Shown: in pieces, positions 34,236 to 43,643 of the stretch
Layout: each line of letters opens with the position of its first letter
Position numbering within the stretch: the first letter of the stretch is position 1
Notes under the pieces: model-generated
The model's input: the letters and a program-made list of their open reading frames with translations, nothing else
Told to the model about the DNA's origin: nothing
Databases searched by the model: none
From: Photobacterium indicum
Lineage (GTDB): Bacteria; Pseudomonadota; Gammaproteobacteria; Enterobacterales; Vibrionaceae
Assembly (NCBI RefSeq): GCF_003026215.1
Contig: NZ_PYOC01000002.1
Span: forward strand, 310,001-374,000
Direction of reading: 5' to 3'
Length of the DNA stretch: 64,000 bases
Made by a program: the position numbers and the translations under genes

Positions 34236-37200
34236 CTACGACAGTAATTGCAACAACGCCTGAACGGGGTGTTTCATTTTGATGTGTTCAAACCGTTTCA
34301 CCTGACTACGGCATGAGTAACCTGTCACCAAACAACGCTCGGGATCCAACAGATCAATGTTTGGCTTCCAACTCAGATTGTAAACACCCTTCGAAATTTC
34401 AAGTTTGTCTTTCTCATGCCCAAACGTACCCGCCATGCCACAACAACCTACAGCAACAGGCTTTAGCCCTGCCCCGAATTGATTGAAGATTGCCATCCAT
34501 TCTTTTTCTGCATTAGGCATTTTGGTTTTTTCAGTACAATGCGCAAACAAGTACCAATCGTCGTTGTTATTTGCAGCATCACGTAATACATCATTCGGCT
34601 GCTCAGCCAGAAGTGGTGTTAACCATTCATGAGCCGTTAGTACATGAAAATCACCACGTGTTTCTTTCAGTACCTCTTCATACTCATCGCGATAACACAG
34701 TACAAGTGCGGGATCGACACCAACTAACGGAATCCCCAAAGACGCCAATTGATTCAAAAAATCAGCCGTATTACGTGCTGTTTTTGCAAACTGACGTAAA
34801 AAGCCTTTCACATGTTGTGCTTTACCGTTGGGTTTAAACGGAACCAACATGGGTTTTTTACCTAATTTTTCAATTAAGTATACAAAATCACGGATCACTT
34901 CCGCATCGTAATAGCTGGTAAACGGGTCTTGAACAATAAGTACGTACTGACTACGCTCTGTTTGTGACAGTGCTTGTAACCACAATAGATCAAAATGAGT
35001 AGCATGATGGCCATCTAAGCCTTCCATCAATGTTGGCACCGACAGTGCTGGCATATCAACATAACCGATCGCTTTTTCTGTCAGTTTCTTCGACCATACT
35101 GGTCGCATTATCGCGTTAAACGTAACGGGCGCTTTGGCCATAATCGGCAGATAGTTTTCGACATACGCCACCAAGTAATCTTTGGCCGGACGCTGATAAC
35201 GGCTGTAGTAGATATTCATGAAACGGGAACGGAAACTCGGCACATCCACTTTAATTGGACATTGGCTTGCACACGCTTTACATGCAAGGCAACCATTCAT
35301 TGCTTCCATCACTTCGTGAGAATAATCGTAATCATTCTTGTGTGAACCATAGGTATTTTTCAGACGATCTATAATCTGCTTTACCGTGGGCGTTGTGGTG
35401 AGCAGCTTCTGCTCCAACTCATCCGCATTAATACCTTGTTCGGCTAGCTGGCGTAACCATTCACGTACTAGCCCCGCACGACCTTTTGGCGAATGACGGC
35501 GATCTGCCGTGATTTTCATCGACGGACACATAGGAGAGCTTGTGTCGTAATTAAAACACAAACCGTTACCGTTGCATTCCATCGCTTGTTTAAAGCTATC
35601 ACGCGTTGTTACTTGAATCTGACGGTCGTAGAAACCGCGTTTAACACCATCAACTTTGACTAACTCATCGCTGCTACCTAACGGCGTACAAATTTTACCT
35701 GGATTCATGCGATTATCAGGGTCAAATGCCGCTTTAATCCGACGTAATTCAGTAAATAGCTCGTCGCCAAAAAATGCAGGGCCATACTCAGAGCGGAAAC
35801 CTTTACCGTGTTCCCCCCACATTAAGCCACCATATTTCGCGACTAAAGCAACAACTTGGTCTGAAATTTCTTTCATGGTAAGTTCTTGCTCAGGATCGCA
35901 CATATCTAATGCAGGTCGTACATGTAACACACCAGCATCAACGTGACCAAACATGCCATAATCAAGTTTTTTGTCGTCTAGAAGTTGACGAAATTCAACA
36001 ATAAAATCGGCTAAATTTTCAGGTGGCACACAAGTATCTTCTGCGAAAGCAATCGGCTTTTTATTGCCTTGTACTGCACCTAATAAACCCACCGCTTTTT
36101 TACGCATGGTGTAAATTTTTTGAATGCTTGCCAGTTCATCACATACTTGATAGCCAATTAAGCCATCTTTCTGCTGATCGATAAGAATATCTAGCTTTGC
36201 GCATAAATCGGTAACTTGGCTTTGATTTTCTTCAGGGTCATTATTGGCAAATTCCACCATATTAATACCCAACATTTCTTTGCCCGGTACATCGGTGAGT
36301 AAATCGCTGACGGTGTTCCAAACAATATCTTGTTTAGCAAAATTCAAAACACGTGAATCGACAGTCTCTACCGATAACGCTTGAGCCTCAACCATCATCG
36401 GGGCGCTACGCAATGCAGAATCGAAGCTATCGTACTTAATGTTGACTAAGGTACGAGACTTAGGAATAGGGGTAATATTGAGTTTTGCTTCAGCAACAAA
36501 GGCTAACGACCCTTCAGCACCGCATAAAAGACGGGCAATATCGAATGTTTCAACGTTTTCGTCAAATACGTTTTTAAGATCATAACCCGTTAAAAAACGA
36601 TTTAGCGGGGGGAATTTATCGACAATCTGCTGGCGCTTTTCGCGACATACCGTAGATGAAGTACTAATCGCATTACCGACAAAGCTGGCTTCATTCGCAT
36701 AACGAGCCACTGCTTTACTGTCTAGCGGCTCGGTATCTAATATTGAACCATCAACCAATACGGCTTTCAATGCTAATACATGATCCGATGTTTTACCGTA
36801 CTTTAACGACCCCTGCCCTGATGCATCGGTACTGATCATACCGCCAATGGTGGCACGATTACTGGTTGATAAATCAGGCGAAAAAAAGAAACCGTAAGGA
36901 CGTAGAGCATCATTCAATTGGTCTTTAATTGTACCTGTTTGTACTCTTACCCATCCTTCTTCAGCATTCACTTCAAGGATTTGGTTCATATGCCGAGATA
37001 AATCAACAATGATACCCGGTGTTAATGATTGGCCATTGGTACCTGTACCACCACCGCGCGGTGAAAACGTTACTTTTTTATACGCCTCTTTTTGACCAAG
37101 TTGACCTATTAGGGATAAGTCATTCACTGAACGAGGAAGCACAACGGCTTGTGGTAATAGTTGATAAACACTATTGTCGGTAGCGACGGCAAGACGGCTC

Positions 37201-37307
37201 GCGTAACTTTTTTCAATATCGCCGGTGAATCCAGCAGATTCTAATTCAGTCAGATAAGACAGTACGACTTCGTCGATACTATTCTGATATGTCAATACAG
37301 GTAACAT
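34236..37307 (-). CDS. ydiJ: FAD and Fe-S oxidoreductase YdiJ (D-2-hydroxyacid dehydrogenase type)
   Basis: Protein of 1023 residues. The N-terminal FAD_binding_4 domain has FSPRGGGTGTNGQSL and ATIGGMISTDASGQGS, then an FAD-oxidase C domain, a 4Fe-4S segment CLACKACASQCPIKVDVP (about 675) and a cysteine-rich C-terminal domain with VGCCGMAGTFGHEKD. E. coli YdiJ has been described as a D-2-hydroxyglutarate dehydrogenase. Stand-alone gene. The protein is the expected length of the family. Confidence 0.9.
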   Translation of the reverse strand: MLPVLTYQNSIDEVVLSYLTELESAGFTGDIEKSYASRLAVATDNSVYQLLPQAVVLPRSVNDLSLIGQLGQKEAYKKVTFSPRGGGTGTNGQSLTPGIIVDLSRHMNQILEVNAEEGWVRVQTGTIKDQLNDALRPYGFFFSPDLSTSNRATIGGMISTDASGQGSLKYGKTSDHVLALKAVLVDGSILDTEPLDSKAVARYANEASFVGNAISTSSTVCREKRQQIVDKFPPLNRFLTGYDLKNVFDENVETFDIARLLCGAEGSLAFVAEAKLNITPIPKSRTLVNIKYDSFDSALRSAPMMVEAQALSVETVDSRVLNFAKQDIVWNTVSDLLTDVPGKEMLGINMVEFANNDPEENQSQVTDLCAKLDILIDQQKDGLIGYQVCDELASIQKIYTMRKKAVGLLGAVQGNKKPIAFAEDTCVPPENLADFIVEFRQLLDDKKLDYGMFGHVDAGVLHVRPALDMCDPEQELTMKEISDQVVALVAKYGGLMWGEHGKGFRSEYGPAFFGDELFTELRRIKAAFDPDNRMNPGKICTPLGSSDELVKVDGVKRGFYDRQIQVTTRDSFKQAMECNGNGLCFNYDTSSPMCPSMKITADRRHSPKGRAGLVREWLRQLAEQGINADELEQKLLTTTPTVKQIIDRLKNTYGSHKNDYDYSHEVMEAMNGCLACKACASQCPIKVDVPSFRSRFMNIYYSRYQRPAKDYLVAYVENYLPIMAKAPVTFNAIMRPVWSKKLTEKAIGYVDMPALSVPTLMEGLDGHHATHFDLLWLQALSQTERSQYVLIVQDPFTSYYDAEVIRDFVYLIEKLGKKPMLVPFKPNGKAQHVKGFLRQFAKTARNTADFLNQLASLGIPLVGVDPALVLCYRDEYEEVLKETRGDFHVLTAHEWLTPLLAEQPNDVLRDAANNNDDWYLFAHCTEKTKMPNAEKEWMAIFNQFGAGLKPVAVGCCGMAGTFGHEKDKLEISKGVYNLSWKPNIDLLDPERCLVTGYSCRSQVKRFEHIKMKHPVQALLQLLS

Positions 37308-37448
37308 TGCTCTCCCTCTCCAGTATCTTTATCGTATCCTACGAAGACTGGCTTGTTATATTTTCAAAATAGAAATAAACCACTTTACATCACTCTTTAT
37401 CTTAAAAAAAGTGTGACCAAGCTCAACGTGAAATCACTAAGGCCATCG

Positions 37449-38993
37449 TTAATCGAATTTAGCTTTTAAAAAACACGCTTTATTTGCCAACTTTTTATAC
37501 AACAGAGAGGGAACGATCACCATCCAGCCTACTGCCACAAAAGACCCGATAGAATTTATCGCAACGACAATCAAGCTAACCGTAGAACTGTGTGCAAGAG
37601 ACGAAACAAAGTAACCAATAACCACAATACCAATCAACGTTATTAATGCAGTTACACAACGGTTAAATACAGATAACCTAAGCGAGTTTTTAGGTACCAA
37701 TTCTATGCTTAAGAAAATGGCTAATAATGCAGAGAATAAATAAACATGATCTGGTAGTTGAACAACACTAGCAATAACACCAACAAAGATCGTTGTACCC
37801 AACCAAAACCATTTACTGACAATACTATTTTTTAATGGTATTTCTGTTGAGTGATGCCATTTACTCCATAGAATAACAACCACAATACCCAGAATAATAC
37901 TGGCAATCGTATCACTCATATAATGTACGCCGTACCATACTCTAGCAATAGCTTGACCAATGATCATTAGCACAATAAATAGTGAAAACAATAAGCTATT
38001 CTTTGGCCTTTTTGCAACACCGTTTTTCTCACGCACTAAGCACCACAGCATACCCCATAACACAGTCGCCATTAGTGTATGCCCACTAGGAAAACTAAAG
38101 CCATAAGCATTTGTTTGTTGTAATTCCGGCACGATATAAAAAGGTCTTGGGGAGGCAATACCATACTTTAGTAAAGAAGAGATGAATATAACGCCAACTA
38201 GCATCACTAATAGCTGCAATAAGGCCATTGGTCCATAAAGAGCAATAACCACTATGGTGACAAATAAAAGGAAATACGCTTCTCCAGGTAAATTAACGAC
38301 TGTCATCGTTACATCAAATAATGATTTAACAGTATTTGATTGTGATTTAACCCATTGCTGAAAATCATTCATTAACGTTAATTCAAAGCGGTGTAAGGCA
38401 TTCACTTTATCACTCAAATCAGAATAGACTGTTATCTCACTATTTGGCGTATTCTTAATCCACTTAGCCAATAGCTTTGTATCATCAGGGTATCGATACT
38501 CATCACTATTCATTTTGTCGGGGTTGATCAAATAAACCCGTTTTACTTCTTTGCCAAAGTGCTCTGCAAACCACGAGGCTACAACCGTATAATTTCGATA
38601 ATCAACCCGTGAAGATACTAAAATAGGCGCATCAGCCACACAGCTGTATATCGCGGCACGTCCACGGTATTGCAGTAATTTATCAATAGAAACCACCAGC
38701 CCCGTTTCTTCTAGCGCTTCACGAACAGCTGCTTCTTCTGCCGTATTTCCGGCATCAATATATCCACCAGGTAACGATAGCTTCTGGGTAATCACTTCCG
38801 ACAACATCACAATTTTATCGTCATGACGAATAACACAAACCGAACCCACAATATCTTCAGGCACTATCTCTTCAGGCGCTATCTCTTTTTGTGTAAGGCG
38901 TTCAGATACAGCATAACTAGAAGAAGAAAAAAGCAAAAAGAAAAAACTGAGTAGCCATACAGAGTAAATAGAAGTCTTGGCGTTATAAAACAC
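37449..38993 (-). CDS. Secreted/membrane Nudix hydrolase fused to PAP2 phosphatase
   Basis: Protein of 514 residues with an N-terminal signal (FFFLLFSSSSYAV). The Nudix box GGYIDAGNTAEEAAVREALEETGL fragment-wise fits GX5EX7REUXEEXGU (about 95-120). A PAP2 domain follows, with KYGIASPRPF, FPSGHTLMATV and RVWYGVHYMSD motifs among several membrane helices. The architecture suggests periplasmic hydrolysis of a nucleotide or isoprenyl diphosphate in two steps; the substrate is not known. Confidence 0.82.
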   Translation of the reverse strand: MFYNAKTSIYSVWLLSFFFLLFSSSSYAVSERLTQKEIAPEEIVPEDIVGSVCVIRHDDKIVMLSEVITQKLSLPGGYIDAGNTAEEAAVREALEETGLVVSIDKLLQYRGRAAIYSCVADAPILVSSRVDYRNYTVVASWFAEHFGKEVKRVYLINPDKMNSDEYRYPDDTKLLAKWIKNTPNSEITVYSDLSDKVNALHRFELTLMNDFQQWVKSQSNTVKSLFDVTMTVVNLPGEAYFLLFVTIVVIALYGPMALLQLLVMLVGVIFISSLLKYGIASPRPFYIVPELQQTNAYGFSFPSGHTLMATVLWGMLWCLVREKNGVAKRPKNSLLFSLFIVLMIIGQAIARVWYGVHYMSDTIASIILGIVVVILWSKWHHSTEIPLKNSIVSKWFWLGTTIFVGVIASVVQLPDHVYLFSALLAIFLSIELVPKNSLRLSVFNRCVTALITLIGIVVIGYFVSSLAHSSTVSLIVVAINSIGSFVAVGWMVIVPSLLYKKLANKACFLKAKFD

Positions 38994-39345
38994 GGAATAG
39001 CCCTATCGGTAAGTCATTGATCTTATGCCATCTTACCTATCTTTATAGTAATCGTCATTCTGATTACAGTAAGAAATGCTTCCGTAAAACATCTATTGCC
39101 ACATTCGCCATAAAATCGTAGAGCATTATATAACCGCAATTGACGCACTCCATCACCTTATAAATTGCTTGCTCATCACATTCTTAAAAAAGTCAGCACT
39201 ACAATCAACGACATTGATTCCAAAGAATAAACCCATCAGGAACTATTGATAATGTTTATAGGTAACCTGTTAAACATACCTATAACAATAAATCTAACTC
39301 CACTTCCCTTATGTAGATTCTATTTATTAATAAGGCATACCAATA
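38994..39345. other. Divergent intergenic region before the amylase gene
   Basis: 350 bp, AT-rich, no gene visible. It should hold promoters of the Nudix-PAP2 gene (leftward) and the amylase gene (rightward). No MalT-type boxes recognised. Confidence 0.5.
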
Positions 39346-40770
39346 ATGACAATAACGTTAGGAACATCCTTTGCACGCGCCTCTGTGCTTACCACCGCAA
39401 TCATAGGTAGCAGCTTCTTTGCCACTTCAGTTCAAGCCGATACCATTTTGCATGCATTTAACTGGTCATACAGCGACATTACACTACAAGCCAAGAGCAT
39501 CGCACAGGCTGGCTATAAAAAAGTGCTTATTTCACCCCCGCTGAAATCATCTGGCAATGAATGGTGGGCACGTTACCAGCCGCAAGACATTCGCTTAATC
39601 GACTCACCTGTCGGTAACAAAGAAGACTTACAAAAACTGATTGCCGCCCTTAAAGCTGAAGGTGTTGAAGTCTATGCCGACATCGTGCTCAATCACATGG
39701 CGAATGAAAGCTGGAAACGTAACGACCTTAATTACCCTGGCAGTGATCTGTTGACGCAATATAGCCAAAACATGGGTTACATGAACAAACAGAAATTATT
39801 TGGCGATCTGACACAGGGCAGTTTCTCTGCAAATGACTTCCATCCTGCCGGATGTATCACCGACTGGGGAAATCCGGGACACGTGCAGTATTGGCGCTTA
39901 TGCGGCGGTAACGGTGACACAGGTTTACCAGATTTAGATCCTAATAATTGGGTGGTGAGCCAACAGCGTTTGTACCTGCAAGCATTGAAAACCATGGGCA
40001 TTAAAGGATTTCGTGTCGATGCAGTAAAACACATGAGCGAATACCAAATAAATCAAGTGTTCACTCCTGAAATCACAGCTGGTATGCATGTATTTGGGGA
40101 AGTGATCACCAGCGGTGGAAAAGGCACTAACGATTACGATGTTTTCTTACAGCCTTATCTGAATAATACAGATCATGGCGCTTATGATTTCCCACTATTT
40201 TCTTCTATTCGAAATGCTTTTTCTTACAATGGCAGCATGAGTCAATTGCATGATCCGCAGGCATACGGGCAAGCGCTAGCCAATGATCGTGCGATCACTT
40301 TTACCATTACCCACGATATTCCGACTAATGACGGCTTCCGGTACCAGATTATGGATCCGACTAGCGAGAAACTCGCTTATGCCTATATTCTCGGGAAAAA
40401 TGGCGGTACTCCACTCATCTATAGCGACGCGCTTAAACCAGAGGAAGACAAAGACAACGGTCGTTGGAACGATATGTGGAATAACGCTGATATGGTAAGC
40501 ATGGTTCGTTTTCACAACGCGATGCAGGGCAAGTCGATGGAAACCTTATACAGCGATAAATGCCTACTTATCTTTAAACGTGATAAAGCAGGACTAGTAG
40601 CCATCAACAAATGTGGCGAAGCTCGCAGTTACACAGTCGACACTTACCGCTACGAATTTAACTGGTATCAACCTTACATTGATGTGCTCAGTGGCAGCAG
40701 TGAAACCATTACTTCACAAAACCACAACTTAACTGTTCCAGCGCAAACCGCTCGGATGTGGATGCAATAA
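39346..40770 (+). CDS. Secreted alpha-amylase, GH13 family
   Basis: Protein of 474 residues with a signal peptide ending near SVQA (about residue 31). GH13 conserved regions: VYADIVLNHM, GFRVDAVKHM with the nucleophile Asp (about 225), HVFGEVIT with the acid/base Glu (about 252), and FTITHDIP with the third Asp (about 324). It hydrolyses alpha-1,4-glucans outside the cell. The tail SETITSQNHNLTVPAQTARMW resembles the amylase C-domain. Followed by a terminator. Confidence 0.92.
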   Translation: MTITLGTSFARASVLTTAIIGSSFFATSVQADTILHAFNWSYSDITLQAKSIAQAGYKKVLISPPLKSSGNEWWARYQPQDIRLIDSPVGNKEDLQKLIAALKAEGVEVYADIVLNHMANESWKRNDLNYPGSDLLTQYSQNMGYMNKQKLFGDLTQGSFSANDFHPAGCITDWGNPGHVQYWRLCGGNGDTGLPDLDPNNWVVSQQRLYLQALKTMGIKGFRVDAVKHMSEYQINQVFTPEITAGMHVFGEVITSGGKGTNDYDVFLQPYLNNTDHGAYDFPLFSSIRNAFSYNGSMSQLHDPQAYGQALANDRAITFTITHDIPTNDGFRYQIMDPTSEKLAYAYILGKNGGTPLIYSDALKPEEDKDNGRWNDMWNNADMVSMVRFHNAMQGKSMETLYSDKCLLIFKRDKAGLVAINKCGEARSYTVDTYRYEFNWYQPYIDVLSGSSETITSQNHNLTVPAQTARMWMQ

Positions 40771-40798
40771 CCTATATTGGCCCGTTTGATACAAATAA

Positions 40799-40837
40799 AA
40801 AGCTCTCCGCTTACTCATAATAATGCGCGAGAGCTTT
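40799..40837 (+). terminator. Terminator of the amylase gene
   Basis: AAAGCTCTC (40799-40807) pairs with GAGAGCTTT (40829-40837); short T-rich tail. Confidence 0.65.
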
Positions 40838-41037
40838 GTTTCGTTAGCATAATTAAATAATACCCATCTAGACAATAACGCCAATACAGCACATAACACT
40901 CTGATATTAAATACATTTACCCAATTGCACAGCCCCCCGTTCATACATCCCCCTCTCTTAAAATTACCTGTAAATTTTAGGTTTCTTTTGGGCTCAAGGT
41001 CTATGATTTAACTATTGAACCTTATTTGGGTTTAGCT

Positions 41038-41868
41038 ATGAATAAAACAAGAAAGATAATAACAATCCGATACGGATTAAAAGCAGGGGCAATGACTGCA
41101 TATATCGATGCAGGTAATATCGCAGAAGTCGATCCATTTGTACTGTGGGATCATTTTGCCGCAAAAAACAAAATGAAACCTGTTGGGCTTGATTTTCATG
41201 GGCACTCTGGCGTCGATACGATAAGTTACTCTGTTGTAGGCAAAGTAAAACATGTCGATTCTTCTGGTTGTCATGCGACGCTAGAAGGAGGTGACGTGCA
41301 TGTGATGACCACAGGAAGCGGTATCGTACACAAAGATACATTAACCCCAGTAAATGGAGTAGTGGAAACGTTTCAGCTATGGACGGCATTACCCGCAGGC
41401 AATGCGGAAATGGAAACCGCCTCGAGCACCAATTACAAAACCGCGATACTTCCCCTTGTCGAAGAGGCCGACTCAACCACAAAAGTACTTGTTGGTAGTT
41501 ACAAAGGAATAAATAGTCCCGTTAACTATAGTATTGATATTGTTTACCTTGATATTATTATTTCCTCTTATGGTACGTGGACATTTCAACCAAAGAATAA
41601 CCTGACTGCTGGCTTTATCTATTTGCGTTCTGGTAAAGCATATATTAGTGGAAATCAGCTACAACCCAATCAAATGGCAATATTAGATTTGAGTTCGCAC
41701 GCCTTAGAAATAAAGACAAGTGATATTGGCACTCGTTTGTTTGTTGTGCTTGGAGAGCCGTTAAATCAACCACTTATTAGCTCAGGTGCTTCTATTCATT
41801 CATCGCGTAAAAATCTAAAAATCGGAGGAGAAAAAATCGAAGAACTAATGGAAAATATAGAGATATGA
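41038..41868 (+). CDS. Pirin-family cupin protein
   Basis: Protein of 276 residues starting MNKTRKIITIRYG at ATG 41038; the upstream TTG frame has no ribosome site. The N-terminal cupin has VLWDHFA, FHGHSGVDTISYSV and GDVHVMTTGSGIVHKD, which supply the His ligands of the pirin metal site; the usual final Glu of HSE is Asp here. Pirins act as quercetinases or redox-sensitive cofactors. Exact role here unknown. Confidence 0.82.
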   Translation: MNKTRKIITIRYGLKAGAMTAYIDAGNIAEVDPFVLWDHFAAKNKMKPVGLDFHGHSGVDTISYSVVGKVKHVDSSGCHATLEGGDVHVMTTGSGIVHKDTLTPVNGVVETFQLWTALPAGNAEMETASSTNYKTAILPLVEEADSTTKVLVGSYKGINSPVNYSIDIVYLDIIISSYGTWTFQPKNNLTAGFIYLRSGKAYISGNQLQPNQMAILDLSSHALEIKTSDIGTRLFVVLGEPLNQPLISSGASIHSSRKNLKIGGEKIEELMENIEI

Positions 41869-41889
41869 AAATATGAATAAAGCCGATTT

Positions 41890-41957
41890 CAGATTATTAC
41901 AAATAATAATCTGAAAGGCTGTTTATATATCTACATAATAGCTATGTAGATATATAA
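41890..41957. terminator. Two strong hairpins between convergent genes
   Basis: CAGATTATT/AATAATCTG (41890-41898, 41905-41913) and a perfect 15-bp stem TTATATATCTACATA/TATGTAGATATATAA (41923-41937, 41943-41957). They probably terminate the pirin gene and the converging DUF2947 gene. Confidence 0.65.
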
Positions 41958-41967
41958 ATGATGCTAT

Positions 41968-42441
41968 CTACTCTCGAAGGCCAGATTTAAACGTACCATT
42001 CGAGTTAAACCATAATACTTGTTTTTTCTTACGACCAATCAGCATTGGGCCGTCATCAAAGAATAAGAAATTCTTCCAATTACGTTTAAATACGCCCCAT
42101 TTGGTCTCAATTACATTGTATTTTTCATAACAGAAGAAGACCGTTGTATTATCTTCCCAGTCGATGAACTCTAGCACTTCGTTGGGCAAAGTGGCGTCAT
42201 CATTATCCCACTCTGTTTGCCAATCAGTATCTTCACTCCAGATTTTTTCATTCGAGGCCCAATCACCTTTTTCAAAGTGATCAGCATCAGGGCTGTGTTT
42301 ACTGATATGCTCCGACCAAATTTGTGAAGAGCGCGCTTGGGTAAACGGCTTAATTTCTTCCAAATCAGCAGCTGCGACTGGCATAGATGCGTGGGTAAAA
42401 ATCCACTTGCGAGAATACTTATCTAACTCTACGTAGTTCAT
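41968..42441 (-). CDS. DUF2947 family protein
   Basis: Protein of 157 residues starting MNYVELDKYSRKWIFTHASM, rich in Trp and Asp/Glu, with WGVFKRNWKNFLFFDDGP near the end. This matches DUF2947, a family found mainly in Vibrionaceae and relatives. Function unknown. Confidence 0.8.
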   Translation of the reverse strand: MNYVELDKYSRKWIFTHASMPVAAADLEEIKPFTQARSSQIWSEHISKHSPDADHFEKGDWASNEKIWSEDTDWQTEWDNDDATLPNEVLEFIDWEDNTTVFFCYEKYNVIETKWGVFKRNWKNFLFFDDGPMLIGRKKKQVLWFNSNGTFKSGLRE

Positions 42442-42479
42442 TCATCGACCTAACAAAACATTGACGGAAGCAATTTACA

Positions 42480-42665
42480 TCAGTCACCGATATTGTGCCA
42501 GTTCTCTGTGAAAAAACGCTCATATAATGCCAATCTAGTTTCGTCATCATTACGAATACTAATACCAATTCCATTAATTATCGGCCCATTCAGAATACCA
42601 CTGGGAGTCGAGTTCAAGGATAGTATTTGATAGAAGAGTAGTTCTCTTTTGAAATCGCTAGACAC
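42480..42665 (-). CDS. Hypothetical protein, possibly a 3' gene remnant
   Basis: Open frame of 61 residues from GTG 42665, ending FFTENWHNIGD. The frame continues a few codons upstream without a good start, so this could be the tail of a decayed gene. No family recognised. Confidence 0.3.
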   Translation of the reverse strand: MSSDFKRELLFYQILSLNSTPSGILNGPIINGIGISIRNDDETRLALYERFFTENWHNIGD

Positions 42666-42895
42666 AGAAGTTGCTTCCAGTGATATTCCCTTTGAGCAAG
42701 TTTAAAATACTTTTATACTGCGTTAATAAATTTCAATTTAGAGCCACTAGATCCTCAATTTATCTCCTTGCCTAAAAACATTTTAACTCTCGCTGAACTG
42801 AGCAGATAATTAATGGATTTGGTATTATAAGGGCGTTTAGCGTATTCCGCTATCGCCCCTATCTCTACATAGCCAACTAGATACATTGAATGATT

Positions 42896-43114
42896 TTATT
42901 TTAAATCCCACGTATTACTTATCCAGCCACCAACATTCTCATCAAAATGACTTCCGCTAAATTGAGGAACGTCTTTGACTACTTCATCATGTGCATGAGA
43001 ATCTAGCAACTGAGAGATATGATTAGCCATAGGATCATTTTGTTCAGTAAGCCGTCGCCGTGTCATTACTTCTTTTATTACCTGTAAACGATACGACGAG
43101 TTCATTCTTTTCAT
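42896..43114 (-). CDS. Hypothetical small protein
   Basis: Protein of 72 residues starting MKRMNSSYRLQVIKEVM. A very strong ribosome site, AGGAGGAATC, precedes ATG 43114, which supports translation. Contains RRRLTEQNDPMANHISQLLD; no known domain. Confidence 0.55.
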   Translation of the reverse strand: MKRMNSSYRLQVIKEVMTRRRLTEQNDPMANHISQLLDSHAHDEVVKDVPQFSGSHFDENVGGWISNTWDLK

Positions 43115-43643
43115 TTTTTGATTCCTCCTCTCAGTTAAACCTCAATAAAAATAGAACCCTCACCCTAAATCGTCAAATTTGTGACTTGAAAATGTCACAT
43201 CTATTTAGTAGAGAGATATTTTATTTTTCACAAAAAAAACAGGCACTTATTGACAAAAGCACACGACCACACAAAAGGGATATAAAATATTTTGAAGTAA
43301 GCCAATGATTTATATATGTTAATTAATTTATTTATTTTAATTAACTTTTTATTTCATCATAAGATGATGACATTATACCTACAGTAAATACCACTACACT
43401 CATAGGCATTACTGTCCACTTTTTCATACAGTCTCTCTACACCCGCATCTTAAAAAGGTTTTTTAAATGCCTCTATTTTTTACACTTTGGTATTTTTTTA
43501 TGCACAAAAAATTGCAAAGATCGTAAAATAAAATCATACCTAAATAATACGCTTGCTTACTCGTTAACATTTGCGCTTATCAAAACTGTTTAGTGCCACA
43601 TAATTAGACGAAAAGCAGCTTCATAAAAAAGATAAACATAATC
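43115..43643. other. AT-rich intergenic region
   Basis: 530 bp between the small minus-strand gene and the acyl-CoA synthetase gene, very AT-rich. No gene, RNA gene or clear repeat seen; promoters for both flanking genes should lie here. Confidence 0.5.

Noticed and set aside
41036..41482. 148-residue minus-strand frame opposite the pirin gene
   Set aside because: Antisense shadow rich in Leu, Cys and Arg with no family features.
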